Shown piece by piece: positions 8,472 through 16,625 of a stretch of DNA of 32,442 nt. This DNA is from Flavobacteriaceae bacterium (lineage in GTDB: Bacteria > Bacteroidota > Bacteroidia > Flavobacteriales > Flavobacteriaceae). The stretch covers positions 1 to 32,442 of the forward strand of contig PAHA01000052.1 in assembly GCA_002711215.1 (NCBI GenBank), written 5' to 3'. How positions within the stretch are numbered: the first letter of the stretch is position 1; every line of letters starts with the position of its first letter. The notes under the pieces are model-generated. The model saw nothing but the letters and a program-made list of their open reading frames with translations. It had not been told where the DNA came from and did not search any database. Made by a program: the position numbers and the translations under genes.

Positions 8472-10118
8472 TTATTTTCTCAATTTTTTGTAGTGCTGGA
8501 TCAGCCCTTTGGTTGAAGCATCGTGGTGGTCAAATTCTTTTTTGTCGAAATCTTTGAGGATGTTATTGGCCAATTGCTTACCCAATTCTACTCCCCACTG
8601 GTCGTAGCTAAAAATATTCCAAATGACACCCTGAACAAAAATTCTGTGTTCGTAAAGGGCGATAAGTGACCCTAAGTTACTAGGGGTCAGCTGCTCAATA
8701 AATAAGGTATTGGAAGGGCGGTTTCCTTCAAAAATCTTAAATGGTAATAGTGCTTCAATTTGTGCTGGGGATTTTCCCTGATCGGACATTTCTTTCCTAA
8801 CTGTCTCTTCATTTTTACCCTGCATCAAGGCTTGGGTTTGAGCGAAAAAATTCGATATCAATTTATCCTGATGATCGTTCTTCTTATGCAATGGTTGGGC
8901 AAAACCTATAAAGTCAGCGGGAATCATCTTGGTTCCTTGGTGCATCAATTGGAAAAAGGCGTGCTGTCCATTTGTTCCAGAGGCACCCCAAATGATGTTC
9001 CCTGAATGATAATCTACTGATTTTCCATTTCTATCCACTCCTTTTCCATTGCTTTCCATTATGGCTTGTTGAAGATAGGCCGGGAGATTTCTCAAATATT
9101 GAGAGTAGGGAATAATGGCCTCGGTTTCTACCTTCCAAAAATTATTGTACCAAACTGTGATGAGTGCCAAAATAACAGGAATATTTTCAATAAAAACGGC
9201 GGTACGAAAATGTTGGTCCATTTTGCCTGCCCCTTTAAGTAAATCTTCAAAATGGTTTGGGCCAACAGCCAAACAGATTGATATTCCTACTGAACTCCAT
9301 AGTGAAAAACGTCCGCCAACCCAATCATTCATGGGGAAAACATTCTCTTTGGCAATACCAAAATCGGTTACCTTTTCCAAATTGGAGGAAACAGCGACAA
9401 AATGATTGCTGATGGCCGATTCAGGCGCGTGGTTTAAAAACCATTTCCTTAGGGTTTTAGCGTTACTCACTGTTTCTTGTGTGGTAAAAGTTTTTGAAAC
9501 AATCAAAAATAATGTTGTCTCTGGATCCACTTTCTTTATCACTTCCGCCAAATGATCTCCCTCTACATTCGAGACAAAAATCATTTGAAGGTGATTGCTG
9601 TAAAACTCAAGTGCTTCGGTTACCATAGCAGGTCCCAAATCCGACCCACCAATTCCGATGTTGACTACATGTCTAATTTCTTTTCCTGTATGACCTTTCC
9701 AATTGCCTGAAATGACTTTATTGGCAAAATCATACATCTGTTTTTTGACTGCATGAATTTTTGGAGTGATGTCCTCTCCGTCTACGATTATAGATTTGGG
9801 ATTGAGCTGTCTTAGTGCGGTATGGAGAACAGCTCTGTCCTCTGTCTCGTTTATCTTTACTCCAGTGAAATATGCTTCAATTGCATCGTTTAGACCTGCT
9901 TCTCTTGCCATCTTCGTCAATAGATTTAAGGTTTCTAAATCCAACAAGTTTTTGGAGTAATCTACATAAAAAGAGTCCCATTGAAGGGAAAGGCTTTCCA
10001 CGCGCTTGGGGTCTTCTGAGAAGTAGTCGGTTATTTTTTTCTGAATGTTTTTTTTGAAGTTGGACTCCAATAATTTCCAAGATTTAAGGGACAAAGGATT
10101 TTGCTTATTTAATGTCAC
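8472..10118 (-). CDS. pgi: Glucose-6-phosphate isomerase
   Basis: The 548-residue cytosolic enzyme interconverts glucose-6-phosphate and fructose-6-phosphate in glycolysis and gluconeogenesis. It has the GIGGSDLGP sugar-phosphate loop (155-163), VGGRFSLWSSVG (267-278), and catalytic E355 (MESNGKG), H386 (GTNGQHAFF) and K514 (GVELGKQLA). These positions are the same as in the E. coli enzyme, so it is the long, E. coli-like form with no large insertion. The start overlaps the end of the upstream M23 peptidase gene by 14 bases, so they form one transcription unit. It converges with recJ. Confidence 0.97.
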   Translation of the reverse strand: MTLNKQNPLSLKSWKLLESNFKKNIQKKITDYFSEDPKRVESLSLQWDSFYVDYSKNLLDLETLNLLTKMAREAGLNDAIEAYFTGVKINETEDRAVLHTALRQLNPKSIIVDGEDITPKIHAVKKQMYDFANKVISGNWKGHTGKEIRHVVNIGIGGSDLGPAMVTEALEFYSNHLQMIFVSNVEGDHLAEVIKKVDPETTLFLIVSKTFTTQETVSNAKTLRKWFLNHAPESAISNHFVAVSSNLEKVTDFGIAKENVFPMNDWVGGRFSLWSSVGISICLAVGPNHFEDLLKGAGKMDQHFRTAVFIENIPVILALITVWYNNFWKVETEAIIPYSQYLRNLPAYLQQAIMESNGKGVDRNGKSVDYHSGNIIWGASGTNGQHAFFQLMHQGTKMIPADFIGFAQPLHKKNDHQDKLISNFFAQTQALMQGKNEETVRKEMSDQGKSPAQIEALLPFKIFEGNRPSNTLFIEQLTPSNLGSLIALYEHRIFVQGVIWNIFSYDQWGVELGKQLANNILKDFDKKEFDHHDASTKGLIQHYKKLRK

Positions 10119-11400
10119 TTTCTGTTAGGGCTATTGCTGAGTTAATATATGTTGATTCTGTAAAGAAAGATATGCAATCTAGTTGGGTTTTCAAATCTAC
10201 AATGGCATTTAAATAGTTGAATTTTAGTTGGTTTGAAATGGGTTTTGCTTCAGGTAGTTTTTGTCGGAATGGGTCTACCTGTCTACCGTTTTTCCAAAAC
10301 CTATAGCAAACGTGGGGTCCTGAGGTGTAGCCAGTCATCCCTAACCATCCTATGACTTCACCTTGGGTGACAAACTGCCCTTTTTTGACCTTTCGGCGTT
10401 TCATGTGAAGGTATTGTGTGCTGTAAGTATTGTTGTGCCTTATGGTTACATAATTTCCATTTCCTCTGGAGTATGAGGAGTTGACCACTATTCCATCGGC
10501 AGTAGTAAGTATGGGTGTTCCAACACTAGCAGCAAAGTCGGTACCTCGGTGGGGTTTTATACGATTATTATAATAAGAAATTCTGCGTTTGAGATTGTAG
10601 CGAGATGTTACAGGACCAAACTTCACAGGGGCTTTTAAAAAAACTCTTCTGAGATTTTTGGCATTTTCATCAAAGTATTCAACTATACCTTTAAGGGAAT
10701 CGGGTTGAAACTCGAAAGCGTAAAAATCCTTTCCAGCATGTTGAAATATAGCCGCTTTTATACGCTCTACACCAATGGAAACCGAATCATCTACAAATTT
10801 TTCGGTGTAGATCACCTTAAATCGATCCCCCTTGTGCAGGCGGTAAAAATCTATATTCCAAGCATAGACATCCGCCAAATAATATGTCAATTGATCGTTT
10901 AATCCGCTATTGGCCATGGTCTCGTAGAGCGAATTTTCGATTAGTCCGTTTCCTTCTTTAAGCATAACCTTGATGGGCTTGGTAACCTTTTTACCATATA
11001 TACTGTCCCTAAGCTGAATTACATTGTAGCTCTCCATTTCAGGTTCATAGATAAAGGCTTTTGGTGATGCAATACTGTCTTTTGTATAAAGAAGTTTGTA
11101 AGTTTTACCAGTCACCAAACGCTTGACACTTACTTTATTTTTGATGTTTTGTAGAATATTGTAAACCTCCGGATAGTTAATTCCATTATCCTCTAAAATC
11201 GAACTAAATGTATCTCCCCTTCTGATTTTTTTCTTTACGATTCTGAATTGATCCAAGTCATAACCGTATTTCAGATTTTTAAGTTTGATTTCCGCTTTAG
11301 TTTCAGTGGTTTCATCTATAACATGAGAGTTGTTGGATTCACATGACGGAAGCAAAACAACAACGGCCAATAGGTATAGTTTGACAAAAACCTTATTCAT
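10105..11400 (-). CDS. M23-family cell-wall metallopeptidase, LysM-like, lipoprotein
   Basis: The frame is open from 11457, but the start at 11400 (MNKVFVKLYLLAVVVLLPSC) is preferred because it gives a clean lipoprotein signal with the cysteine at residue 20. That makes 431 residues. A LysM-like segment (IRRGDTFSSILEDNG) precedes a beta-rich region and the M23/LytM domain. The zinc motif HRGTD (H284, D288) and YLHM (H332) are present. The final motif reads GPHVCYRF, so the usual HxH is HxC: H363 is kept and C365 stands in for the third metal ligand. Family members cut peptide cross-links of peptidoglycan; activity here is likely but depends on whether Cys replaces His. I recall the same GPHVC phrase from other Bacteroidota peptidases. 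It overlaps pgi by 14 bases. Confidence 0.88.
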   Translation of the reverse strand: MNKVFVKLYLLAVVVLLPSCESNNSHVIDETTETKAEIKLKNLKYGYDLDQFRIVKKKIRRGDTFSSILEDNGINYPEVYNILQNIKNKVSVKRLVTGKTYKLLYTKDSIASPKAFIYEPEMESYNVIQLRDSIYGKKVTKPIKVMLKEGNGLIENSLYETMANSGLNDQLTYYLADVYAWNIDFYRLHKGDRFKVIYTEKFVDDSVSIGVERIKAAIFQHAGKDFYAFEFQPDSLKGIVEYFDENAKNLRRVFLKAPVKFGPVTSRYNLKRRISYYNNRIKPHRGTDFAASVGTPILTTADGIVVNSSYSRGNGNYVTIRHNNTYSTQYLHMKRRKVKKGQFVTQGEVIGWLGMTGYTSGPHVCYRFWKNGRQVDPFRQKLPEAKPISNQLKFNYLNAIVDLKTQLDCISFFTESTYINSAIALTESDIK

Positions 11401-11507
11401 AGGTTTACGAATACTTTTTTGTTTAATGCAAATTTGCTGCTTTGTACATTGAATCACAAGTGATTTAACAAAAAGTTATTCAAAGAGTAATAAACAACAG
11501 GAAAGCT

Positions 11508-12323
11508 TCAATTATACTGGATATTGAAAGGGGCATTTAGATTTTTGAATTGATCCAAATCCACCTTAATTGAACCAATTGCTAATTCGGCTTGAAGTCT
11601 GATAGGAATTTTATTAAAGTCGTCCGTAATCCATATTGTTACACTTTCTTTTTCCCTAAATACCCTTCCTGATTGAACGTAAGGCCTAAACTTCATACAT
11701 TTAATTTTACCAAATTTGGTAGGGAGGATTTCTTTTCCCACGTATTTCATTTTAAAAATATAGTTTTCTTTATCAAAAAACATGTTGATGCCAAAAGTTT
11801 CATTGATTGTCAGTTTATCCTTTGGGAAGAAGGCGCGAAGGTAGTAAAAAGCAGAAATCAAATCTTGGGCATTTTCAGCAATTAAGAAAGACTCTTTTTT
11901 TTGGTGTTTCTTATCATTTACGTGAGCTAAATTTTGATCGTGATCAAAATTAATTTCTAAATTTTTGGTATATCCCCCTTCATATATATCCCTCACAAAT
12001 CGATAGGGAATGACTTTTTTTTCATCAAAATAGGTATCGTAATGATCCTCTACTTTAAAAAACCACCGAGCCAGTCCTGTTGTCGTTCCATAACCCTTGG
12101 CATGTAAAACAGCTTTATTTTTTACTGTATCTTTGGTTAGACCTAAGGTGGCATAACTTGCATTGAAAATACCGTAATGGATTCTGAATTTAAACCATTC
12201 ACCTGCCTTGAAGGGCAGTTTAACCTCAGGTACGTCAACTTTAGCAGGGGGTTGAGCAAAATTAAGCGTACTTATACTGCTTATAAAAAGGATAAGTAGC
12301 TGTTTTTTATTTGGTAGCACCAT
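11508..12323 (-). CDS. DUF3108-domain periplasmic protein
   Basis: This is a 271-residue exported protein. The N-terminus is a signal peptide (NKKQLLILFISSISTLNFAQ, cut after about residue 23). The rest is a beta-rich domain with KAGEWFKFRIHYGIFNASYATLGL at its beginning and GYGTTTGLARWFFKVEDHYDTYF, which I recognise as the DUF3108 pattern of Bacteroidota and Proteobacteria. No catalytic residues are evident. The family has no established biochemical function; a role in envelope structure is inferred from the signal peptide and from the neighbouring M23 peptidase gene, which starts about 107 bases downstream. The start at 12323 is the only ATG ahead of the signal peptide. Transcription is toward the peptidase and pgi. 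Confidence 0.8.
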   Translation of the reverse strand: MVLPNKKQLLILFISSISTLNFAQPPAKVDVPEVKLPFKAGEWFKFRIHYGIFNASYATLGLTKDTVKNKAVLHAKGYGTTTGLARWFFKVEDHYDTYFDEKKVIPYRFVRDIYEGGYTKNLEINFDHDQNLAHVNDKKHQKKESFLIAENAQDLISAFYYLRAFFPKDKLTINETFGINMFFDKENYIFKMKYVGKEILPTKFGKIKCMKFRPYVQSGRVFREKESVTIWITDDFNKIPIRLQAELAIGSIKVDLDQFKNLNAPFNIQYN

Positions 12324-12386
12324 AAGGCAAAATTAAGTAAATGATTGTTAAACCGTTTTTTCACTGTTAAGAAGTCTAAAAGTAAA

Positions 12387-14180
12387 TCAAAGTCGCTGTA
12401 ACTTTTGATAAATTTTAACACCTTTAACATTGCCCAACAGTTGAATGATAGCTGCTCTTGGAGCGGATTTGATCCTTTTCAGGGATTTAAATTCCTTGAG
12501 TAATAGTTCTTTGGTCTTTGGGCCGATCCCTTCCACACCATCCAAAGGTGATTTCAGCGCACTCTTAGAGCGAATTTTACGGTGAAGGGTCAATCCAAAG
12601 CGGTGTGCCTCATTACGTAACTGTTGAATGATTTTCAAAGTTTCCGATTTTTTATTCAGATGCATGGGAATACTGTCTCCAGGATAGTAGATTTCCTCCA
12701 GTCTTTTGGCAATACCTATGATGGCAATTTGACCTCGAAGTCCCAGTCGATCCAAACTTTTTACAGCCGAAGAAAGCTGTCCTTTCCCACCATCGATTAC
12801 GATCAACTGGGGTAGGGATTGCCCCTCGTCAGACAGGCGTTTGTAGCGTCGGTGTACGACTTCTTCCATGGAGGCAAAATCATCGGGACCTTCCACGGTT
12901 TTGATCTTAAAATGACGGTAGTCTTTCTTAAAGGGTTTACCATTTCTAAACACTACACAGGCTGCAGTAGGATTCGATCCTTGGATATTGGAATTGTCAA
13001 AGCACTCGATATGAGTGGGTTCCTGATGGAGGCGGAGGTCGGTTTTCATTTGGTTCATCAAACGCTTTACATGGCGTTCGGGGTCAACGATTTTCATTTG
13101 TTTAAAGCGCTCTAAGCGGAAAAACTTGGCATTTCTTTGAGATAATTCTACTAGCTTCTTTTTATCGCCGAGTTTGGGAATGGTCACTTTAATATTTGGG
13201 CCCAAGTCTATTTTAAAAGGGACATATATTTCTTTGGATTGGGAATTGAAACGCTGACGTAAGCCGACGATGGCTAAGGGCAACATCTCGGCATCGTTTT
13301 CCTCTAGTTTTTTTTTGATTTCCACTGTATGGGACATTATGATGGAGCCAAAGGCTACCTGGAAAAAGTTGACATAACCATAGCTTTCATCGGATATGAT
13401 GGTAAAAACATCCACATTGGTGATTTTGGGGCTCACAACAGTAGATTTGGCTTGGTAGTTTTCCAAAGACTCAAGTTTTTCCTTGATCTCATGTGCACTT
13501 TCAAATTTCATTGCGTTGGCATATTCCTCCATTTGACTTTTGAACTGGTTTATTGAGCTTAGGAAATTCCCTTTGATGATATCTCGTATTGCTACAATGT
13601 TTTGGTCATAATCTTGTTCACTCACTTTCGCCTCGCAAGGAGCCATACAATTACCAATATGGTATTCCAGACACACCTTATAAGACTGTTTTTGCACTTT
13701 TTCTGCACAGAGATCGAAGTTGCATGTGCGAATAGGATAAAGTCCTCGAATGAGTTCGAGTAAGGTATAAACCGTTTTTACATTTGGATAGGGCCCAAAA
13801 TAGCTCGACCCATCTCGGATGACTTTACGTGTGCTAAAGACCCTCGGGAAAGGTTCTTTCTTGATGCAAATCCAAGGATAAGTTTTGTCGTCCTTTAAAA
13901 GGATATTGTACCGAGGACGGTATTTCTTGATGAGATTATTTTCCAATAAAAGTGCGTCAACTTCTGTAGGGACAACTATATGCTCCATACGGTGGATTTT
14001 TTTTACCAGTATTCGGGTTTTTGCGTTGTCGTGAACTTTTGTAAAATAGGAAGTTACCCTGCGCTTGAGGTTTTTGGCTTTACCTACATAGATCACCGTG
14101 TCATTTTTATCAAAATACTGATACACTCCAGGATCGGAGGGTAGTGTTTTGAACTGAATCGCAATGGGCGGTTGTTCCAT
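12387..14180 (-). CDS. uvrC: UvrABC excinuclease subunit C
   Basis: The 597-residue nuclease makes both incisions in nucleotide excision repair. The N-terminal GIY-YIG domain has GVY (18-20), YVG (31-33) and R40 for the 3' cut. A cysteine-containing segment (CNFDLCAEKVQ, then CLEYHIGNCMAPCEAKV) and a UVR domain (AMKFESAHEIKEKLESLE) that contacts UvrB follow. The RNase H-like endonuclease domain for the 5' cut has ECFDNSNIQGSNPTAACVVF and LIVIDGGKGQLSSA. The C-terminus holds helix-hairpin-helix motifs (LDGVEGIGPKTKELLL, IQLLGNVKGVK). Length and order are standard. It is divergent from the cyclo-ligase gene, with 98 bases between. Confidence 0.97.
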   Translation of the reverse strand: MEQPPIAIQFKTLPSDPGVYQYFDKNDTVIYVGKAKNLKRRVTSYFTKVHDNAKTRILVKKIHRMEHIVVPTEVDALLLENNLIKKYRPRYNILLKDDKTYPWICIKKEPFPRVFSTRKVIRDGSSYFGPYPNVKTVYTLLELIRGLYPIRTCNFDLCAEKVQKQSYKVCLEYHIGNCMAPCEAKVSEQDYDQNIVAIRDIIKGNFLSSINQFKSQMEEYANAMKFESAHEIKEKLESLENYQAKSTVVSPKITNVDVFTIISDESYGYVNFFQVAFGSIIMSHTVEIKKKLEENDAEMLPLAIVGLRQRFNSQSKEIYVPFKIDLGPNIKVTIPKLGDKKKLVELSQRNAKFFRLERFKQMKIVDPERHVKRLMNQMKTDLRLHQEPTHIECFDNSNIQGSNPTAACVVFRNGKPFKKDYRHFKIKTVEGPDDFASMEEVVHRRYKRLSDEGQSLPQLIVIDGGKGQLSSAVKSLDRLGLRGQIAIIGIAKRLEEIYYPGDSIPMHLNKKSETLKIIQQLRNEAHRFGLTLHRKIRSKSALKSPLDGVEGIGPKTKELLLKEFKSLKRIKSAPRAAIIQLLGNVKGVKIYQKLQRL

Positions 14181-14249
14181 ATTACGAAGTTACGATTTTC
14201 TCTAGGCATTAGAAAAAAACATCTTGATGAGGAGGATGCATAAATATGC

Positions 14250-14278
14250 TTAATTTTAGAATAAAAAATTAAAATTAA
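14250..14278. repeat. 9-base inverted repeat abutting the TTG start
   Basis: TTAATTTTA (14250-14258) and TAAAATTAA (14270-14278) form a perfect inverted repeat with an 11-base spacer, ending one base before the TTG start of the cyclo-ligase gene. In RNA it would form an A/U-only hairpin against the initiation codon; as DNA it could be an operator. The left arm also resembles a -7 box (TAATTTTA). Being A/T only, it may be a chance product. Confidence 0.35.
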
Positions 14279-14842
14279 TTGAATACTAAATCAGCTTTAA
14301 GAAAGGAATACCGGGAGCGCAGAGAATCCTTAACGGAATCGAGAATCGAGGATTGGAGTATTGAAATTTCCAACCGTTGTTTGTCTTTGGACTTATGGGA
14401 TTATTCCGTATATCATTTGTTCATGACGGCCGAAAAAAATAAAGAAGTAGATACTTCCTATCTGCTTTCCGTATTACAGGGCAAAGACAAACAGCCAGTT
14501 GTCCCAAAGATCGCTGAGGGCTATATTTTGGAACATTTCTTACTCACTGATCAAACCCCTTTGAAAATCAATCGCTGGGGTATACCCGAGCCTGTATATG
14601 GGATTCCCATCATGGCTCAACAAATTGAGGTAGTTTTTGTTCCACTTTTGACCTTCGATCGCGAGGGTCATCGCGTTGGATATGGCAAGGGCTATTATGA
14701 TCGTTTTCTAGCGCAATGTTCTAATAGCACTCTTAGGATCGGCCTCTCTTTTTTTGATCCCGTTACCAAAATTGAGGATGTAGATGCCCATGATATTGCC
14801 TTGGATTTTGCAATTACTCCGAAGGAAGTCTATACTTTTTGA
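14279..14842 (+). CDS. 5-formyltetrahydrofolate cyclo-ligase
   Basis: The 187-residue enzyme converts 5-formyl-THF to 5,10-methenyl-THF with ATP, returning the storage folate to one-carbon metabolism. Evidence is the N-terminal pattern SALRKEYRERRESL, the middle KINRWGIPEP, and the signature VPLLTFDREGHRVGYGKGYYDRFL (two short pieces of one motif, 121-144). The frame has only a TTG codon at the natural start; the first internal ATG would remove about 48 residues including the conserved N-terminus, so TTG is accepted. It stands alone on the plus strand, divergent from uvrC, and is followed by a gene-poor gap. The name ygfA/fau is used for E. coli; no symbol is asserted here. Confidence 0.93.
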   Translation: MNTKSALRKEYRERRESLTESRIEDWSIEISNRCLSLDLWDYSVYHLFMTAEKNKEVDTSYLLSVLQGKDKQPVVPKIAEGYILEHFLLTDQTPLKINRWGIPEPVYGIPIMAQQIEVVFVPLLTFDREGHRVGYGKGYYDRFLAQCSNSTLRIGLSFFDPVTKIEDVDAHDIALDFAITPKEVYTF

Positions 14843-15349
14843 TTAATTATTCTTAAATCACACTATTTAGATGAGATCTCGATTTTATTTGGTATTTCAA
14901 ATGCAATAAAAGGGTGTAAGGATAACGTTTTTCAATATTATTGTTTTTAGTTTACTCCGCTCGAGATATTATAAGTGACAATGATTATACAGTATTTTGG
15001 TAAATAATTTTGGAATTGAAATCGACAAAAGATGAGTTACTGATAATACTAAAGACTCATGTATGTAATAAGCAAAATGAATAAGTAATTTACCCCTCAA
15101 GACAAAGCATAGATAAATATGAGACTAAATTTTAATAATGGGATTACACTCGTATTTGTTTTGGTTGCTTTGACCAATTTACTGAATTTAGATTTTCCCT
15201 TTAGAGCGGAACTAATTTTTCTATCGGTAATCTATATTTAGGGGTTGATTTTACCTGCCTTTTGATTAGGAGAATAAGAAAAAAATGATTTATTACCCTT
15301 TTACGCAAATAGGGGGATATAAACTTATTCTAACATTTAAATCAAAAAG
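14843..15349. other. Gene-poor stretch with one small hydrophobic ORF
   Basis: This 507-base AT-rich region follows the cyclo-ligase and precedes the decayed VOC gene. Apart from the 40-codon frame at 15119-15241 described separately, I see no credible frame, RNA gene, strong terminator or repeat. A TAATTTTG box at 15003-15010 resembles a -7 element but has no matching TTG upstream. Confidence 0.4.
15119..15241 (+). CDS. Possible 40-residue membrane peptide or gene remnant
   Basis: An ATG at 15119 opens a 40-codon frame, MRLNFNNGITLVFVLVALTN followed by LLNLDFPFRAELIFLSVIYI, stopped by TAG. It would form one or two membrane-spanning helices. After the stop the same frame continues as GLILPAF before another stop, which suggests an N-terminal piece of a broken small membrane protein rather than a complete gene. 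Its position directly ahead of a clearly decayed gene supports the relic view. No family is recognised. Confidence 0.22.
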   Translation: MRLNFNNGITLVFVLVALTNLLNLDFPFRAELIFLSVIYI

Positions 15350-15740
15350 ATGAAATACGCATATACAATCATTTATGTTGAAAATGAAAAAAAACGATAG
15401 CCTTTTACCAAAGTATTTTTTGATTTCAGTTCAAATTCCTGAACTCTGTAAATGACTATGGAGAACCGATTTCAGGGGAATCTAATATTGCTTTTGCTTT
15501 AAAGTAACAGGTAAGTTCAAAATGTAGTAAAGGCTATCATCTTCTTACCAATACCTCAAGCCGATGAGAGTTGAAATAGCATTTGTAACTGAAAATATTG
15601 AAGTTGATTTTAAAGAGCCGTTGAAAAGGGCGCATTCGAATGGGTACTCTTAATCTAAAACCTTGAGGCCAGACGTTAGGTTATGTCAGAGACAATAATG
15701 GTTTTTAATTGAAATTTGCATTTCAATGAATTATGAGTAA
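15350..15740 (+). pseudogene. Decayed VOC/glyoxalase-fold protein gene
   Basis: Fragments of one VOC (glyoxalase/bleomycin-resistance-like) protein appear in order in three frames. MKYAYTIIYVEN from the ATG at 15350 is ended by TAG at 15398. VNDYGEPISGESNIAFALK (15448-15504) is ended by TAA. VEIAFVTENIEVDFKEPLKRA starts at 15570. LKP-stop-GQTLGYVRDNNGF follows, where the stop TGA at 15664 replaces the tryptophan codon of the family motif KPWGQ. After a one-base slip in a T run near 15702, LIEICISM leads to TAA at 15740. The spacing matches an intact protein of about 125 residues: beta-strand start, GE.IAFA strand, and a terminal DP/DNNGF.IEI strand. Several independent stops and shifts rule out a single sequencing error. 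Confidence 0.75.
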
Positions 15741-15974
15741 ATAATATACCGTTTGCTTTTGAATAGTAGTTATGTATTGTGATGTCTATAATTGGAATTT
15801 AAATATTATTTTAAGCTTTCAACATTATGATTGATGAAGTGCGGGCAATTAACAATGAAAAATTAATATTAAAAGCTGTTGTTCCTTTATATGATCAGAC
15901 AGAATTTTATAATAATAGACATGGAATAATTGCGAAAAAGAATACTTTGCTTTTTAACTCACTAGTCATCACCC
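15741..15974. other. Short gene-poor stretch downstream of lspA
   Basis: This 234-base stretch lies between the decayed VOC gene and the lspA stop. A 56-codon plus-strand frame (15827-15997, starting MIDEVRAINNEKLILKAV) runs into the 3' end of lspA on the opposite strand. It matches nothing I know and is not called a gene. A weak minus-strand hairpin with arms AAAAAG/CTTTTT lies just past lspA (about 15935-15955), which could help terminate that transcript. Confidence 0.3.
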
Positions 15975-16622
15975 TTACCCAAAAATCTTTTTATTAAAAA
16001 AGATCATAATCCCAACACCAATGCTAATAGCGGAGTCGGCGATATTAAAAACATATTGAAAAAAGGTGTAGGATTCTCCTCCTACCCAAGGCATCCATTG
16101 TGGCCAATTCCAGCTTACCAAAGGAAATTGCAGCATGTCCACCACATTACCCTGAAAGATAGGGGCATAGCCACCTCCCTCAGGGAAGAGTGTAGCTATC
16201 TGTCCATAGCTGTGGGAAAAGATCACCCCATAAAAAACGGAGTCGATGATGTTACCTAAAGCCCCAGCAAAAATAAGACAAAGGGCCAAGCGAAAGAGGT
16301 TGGAGGTCTGTTTCCTTATATTATCCCACAACCAATAGCCAATTCCTACAATAGCCAATAAACGGAATAGGGTTAAGACCAGCTTTGCCCCTTTATCCGT
16401 TAAAAATGGAAGAATATCATTGAGTTTTGTTCCCATAGCCATCCCCTTGTTTTCAACAAATAGCAGTTTGAAAAACCCCCAATCTATGATGGCACTATTG
16501 CCATATATTGAAAGCGGATAACTCAGTTTGATGAAAAACTTTGATGCCTGATCAATCAACAGCAAGCAAAGTATGATCACAATGGCTGTTAACAGATTGA
16601 TATTAGAGACCTTAAATTTCAA
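15975..16622 (-). CDS. lspA: Lipoprotein signal peptidase (signal peptidase II)
   Basis: The 215-residue inner-membrane aspartyl protease removes signal peptides from prolipoproteins; the lipoproteins encoded in this window would be its substrates. Hydrophobic helices occur near 9-29, 81-99 and 108-127, with a final one near 192-209. Conserved motifs are LLIDQASKFFIK, VENKGMAMG, GNIIDS, and the catalytic aspartates D162 (GNVVDM) and D196 (FNIADS). It is about 50 residues longer than E. coli LspA because of an insertion around 131-160 and a loop before the last helix (WPQWMPWVGGESYTF), a form common in Bacteroidota. It follows the DksA-like gene by three bases and ends the ileS transcription unit. 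Confidence 0.95.
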   Translation of the reverse strand: MKFKVSNINLLTAIVIILCLLLIDQASKFFIKLSYPLSIYGNSAIIDWGFFKLLFVENKGMAMGTKLNDILPFLTDKGAKLVLTLFRLLAIVGIGYWLWDNIRKQTSNLFRLALCLIFAGALGNIIDSVFYGVIFSHSYGQIATLFPEGGGYAPIFQGNVVDMLQFPLVSWNWPQWMPWVGGESYTFFQYVFNIADSAISIGVGIMIFFNKKIFG

Positions 16623-16625
16623 TTG

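Noticed and set aside
11401-11457. N-terminal 19-residue extension of the M23 peptidase
   Set aside because: It would bury the lipoprotein signal peptide behind a charged, Cys/Lys/Gln-rich stretch; the internal ATG at 11400 gives a normal signal.
12328-12335. TAATTTTG -7-like box ahead of the DUF3108 gene
   Set aside because: It lies only four bases from the ATG and has no TTG at the right distance; it would require a leaderless transcript, so it is not called.
12819-13115. 98-residue plus-strand frame inside uvrC
   Set aside because: Antisense shadow of conserved uvrC endonuclease sequence with no recognisable product.
15827-15997. 56-codon plus-strand frame starting MIDEVRAINNEKL
   Set aside because: It runs into the 3' end of lspA on the opposite strand, matches no family I know, and its last third is simply the complement of lspA coding sequence.
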